Assembly: GCA_951799445.1 (NCBI GenBank)
Contig: OX637290.1
Coordinates: 26,964,987-27,028,986 of the forward strand
Reading direction: 5' to 3'
DNA length: 64,000 nucleotides
Source of the DNA: Pseudisothecium myosuroides
Lineage: Eukaryota > Streptophyta > Bryopsida > Hypnales > Lembophyllaceae
Within the stretch, counting starts at the first letter, position 1. Each line of letters begins with the position of its first letter. The notes under the pieces are model-generated. The model made no database searches. It was given only the letters and a program-made list of their open reading frames with translations, and was not told the DNA's origin. This document shows, piece after piece, positions 61,720 through 64,000 of this stretch. A program made the translations under genes and the position numbers.

Positions 61720-64000
61720 TTAGGGGTCCAACTCATTTGCCCTAATCAAATTTACCAAAGCTGCCTCTCTACATTTCTTAGTAATAGTCCGTGACTTTGG
61801 ATCAACTATCTTTGACCAATTTGCATACACTACGATATCTGCCTTCACCCACATGGGGGTACGGCTTTCTACAACCCATTTCCCGTACCAGCAATTCCGG
61901 TACTTCAATTCCATTAAAGTTTCCGAGTTATCCGGTTGCCAATACTGAACCAAGAATTTCCCGTAGTTTTCATCTCCTGCCAATGTGCATACAATGGACA
62001 GCGCTCTTCCTTGCCAAACAGCACAAACTTAGGGGTCTTCTGGTCTCATAAGAACCCACGAGCCCGGGCGAATGTCAAGCCAAGGATTAAAGCTCTCCCG
62101 TGGCGCCTCATTTGCGGGGCCACAATAAGGTTCAAGCTCCTCTTCCTCTGGAATGACATCCACTGGATTGACCCTCGACCTTGGCCTGGACCCTTCATTG
62201 TATACCACCCTCCAATCATGCTGTGGCCAAAAGCCTTCTTGCAATTCTGCAGGACAATCGGGAAGTGGTTCCTTCAGGTGCTGCAACACACGCTTCCAGT
62301 AATCCACGTATGGTCCAAACGCAGTTGCAAATCCCTCGCATTTAGACATTCCGGTCTGCCAATATTGAATGTACTTTTCCAATCCTAACATCATGAAACC
62401 CTTGTTCAGGGTAGCCTTCCGCGCCGTATCAAGAGCCTTCTCTTGATTTCCCGTGGCTAAAGGAACTTTGCTCCCCCACATCGGCTTGAATGGCACAAGC
62501 TTTGGACAGCCCGGAGGAAGCATCGGCCGCCCATTGCGGTCTTCCTTCCAAATGCGTTCGGAAGGTTTCTCAGCCGGTAGCCAATTTGAATCAACTGCTG
62601 ACTTCTTGAAATTCATGACAAGGATCCCGTCATTGTTCACGTAGAACCTAAACAGATGCATATCCCCCAATCCAACTAATCTAGCGGCATCACTAGTCTG
62701 ATAACCCTTTACAAACGACTTAAAATCCGCCACCTCTTGTATAAACTCTGGCATAAATGACAATTCCTGTGACTCCATGAAGGCCTTCATAAGGTCAGCA
62801 ACAACATACGTGTTCGTGCTCTTCAAAGCCTTCGAAAGGTGGCTAAAATAAGCATCGATGTCCTCATGAGTGTGTCCAACTAAAAGAAAACCAACCTGAA
62901 TTTCTTCAAACACTCCCCGTGCAGTAAGCAAAGACAAAAATGCCATAAGATACTTGTTCTTATTATCCTTTGCCGAGTTGTCAAGCTGAAGGTACAATTT
63001 CTTAGGTAGGGGCATAGACCCATGTCGAGCAGCCGGTTCTACCAATTTTAAACTATCCATACATCTAGACTTTCCTCTAAGTAGTGCCTCGAACATTGGA
63101 TTAGCCGGCGGAAAGGGAAAGAGGTCACCGGACTCCCGAATCGGTGGACCCTCCAATCGGCGAAGCAACCTCGCCAACGATGAGATAGTGAAATTCAAAT
63201 CTCCGGGCCAATAAGATGGAGCATAATGGGCGTAGGTACCATCACCGTGACCATGGGCCACCATTCCTGTTACACTCATCGAAAGTTGACCCAAACCTGC
63301 CGTGGCCTTCGTTGTCACCCTCATTCTCGGGAGAGCCGTTTTGGCTGTATCCATCTTGTCGTGAATAATGCACAATATCTCTTGCGGATTTCGTTCGGAT
63401 TCCTCACGCCAAGATGCATATAGGCGACGGCATGATGCTTGATGATTAAGATGCCTAGTTCGTTGCTTGACGAAGTCCACATACTCCGGGCTTCCCTTCA
63501 GAGATTTGAGGATAAACTGCTGAAGATCATCGCAAGTCGTACACTTTGCAAACGAACTACCAACAGGCTTAACAGAAACATTATTGAAGTGCTACTTCTT
63601 AATTCTACTCATAGTAGACTGGCTGACCGGAGGGAGCCCATAGTCCACATTCAACTGCACATACAATTAAAGCACAGTTGAACATCAAAGGCATCATGAC
63701 TGAATGACTACCTTCCACAGAAAAAGAAGATAGCGAACAATAGAGAGATCCGGGGATCTCTCGATTCCGAGGCCCAACAGATGTCACTGAAATGCACGAG
63801 AAAAGAACAAAAATAATTCTGGTTCAATGAAGAGGACGGGGTTCAAGAAGTGCTTCACATCAAAAACAGCAAGGCAGAATAATTACTTCATTGACGTCAA
63901 GTAGAACGCGCTTCCAATTATTTCCAGCAGGTAGTAATTTTCTAGTGTCCATTCTCCCGTTTCCAATACCACGCATTTGATGAGGCATCTGGTCAGCGTT
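61720..64000 (-). pseudogene. DUF7869 transposon-type gene, partial, two nonsense codons
   Basis: The gene runs out of the window at its 5' side. The last part of one exon is 63887-64000 (ends in LLPAGNNWKRVLLDVNE, donor GTAATT). The next exon starts at 63654 after GTATGTGCAG and continues to a TAA at 61720. Within it, the frame is stopped at 63592-63594 (TAG between SRIKK and HFNNVSVK) and at 62029-62031 (TAA between LMRPEDP and VCAVWQGRALS), with family-like sequence on both sides in the same frame. The DUF7869 core includes LYLQLDNSAKDNKNKY and GFLLVGHTHEDIDAYFSHL, whose acidic residues look like an RNase H-fold transposase site; that function is inference. A CTTC finger pair (KCTTCDDL) precedes it. 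No frameshift is seen, so decay is recent. Confidence 0.8.

Overview
The window is nuclear DNA of a land plant. The main evidence is a spliced gene for a JmjC histone demethylase of the KDM3 type that carries an N-terminal WRC zinc motif, an architecture known from plants. It is surrounded by very AT-rich, gene-poor DNA full of DNA-transposon remains. A DUF7869 transposon-type gene and an old hAT relic fit a seed-free plant (moss, lycophyte or fern), but that placement is an inference with low confidence.

Layout. 1-5.1 kb: AT-rich intergenic DNA with degenerate repeats. 5.1-13.9 kb: a GC-richer island holding the demethylase gene on the minus strand (coding exons 11469 down to 6215), with a leader region containing microsatellites up to about 13.9 kb. 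14.2-26.3 kb: three direct copies (A, B, C) of a long composite repeat, separated by AT-rich DNA, transposons and a 42-bp minisatellite. 26-32 kb: transposons and short tandem repeats. 32.7-37.6 kb: a decayed hAT transposase on the minus strand, broken by later insertions. 37.6-53 kb: more transposons, with a GC-richer block at 45.7-49.4 kb in which I recognise no gene, and a 66-67 bp minisatellite at 51.7-52.2 kb. 53-57.7 kb: another GC-richer block without a recognised gene. 57.8-60.3 kb: one TTAA element and a 240-bp foldback with CACTA-like ends. 60.7-64 kb: a DUF7869 gene on the minus strand, cut by the window edge and broken by two nonsense codons, with palindromic repeats behind its 3' end.

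The most interesting system is a family of at least fourteen mostly non-coding elements, usually 0.5-0.95 kb, with inverted ends close to TTAACCCCTAAAGGACC. Nearly all are bounded by TTAA. Two pre-insertion sites can be read inside this same window, and both show a single TTAA or TTTA where the filled site has TTAA on both sides. One small element sits in the internal TTAA of another element's terminal repeat. This is the signature of piggyBac-type transposition. No transposase for the family is visible here.

The only gene likely to be functional is the demethylase. Its iron ligands are intact. Two splice choices could vary the protein: paired acceptors 27 nt apart in the catalytic domain, and a last intron whose donor contains an in-frame stop codon.
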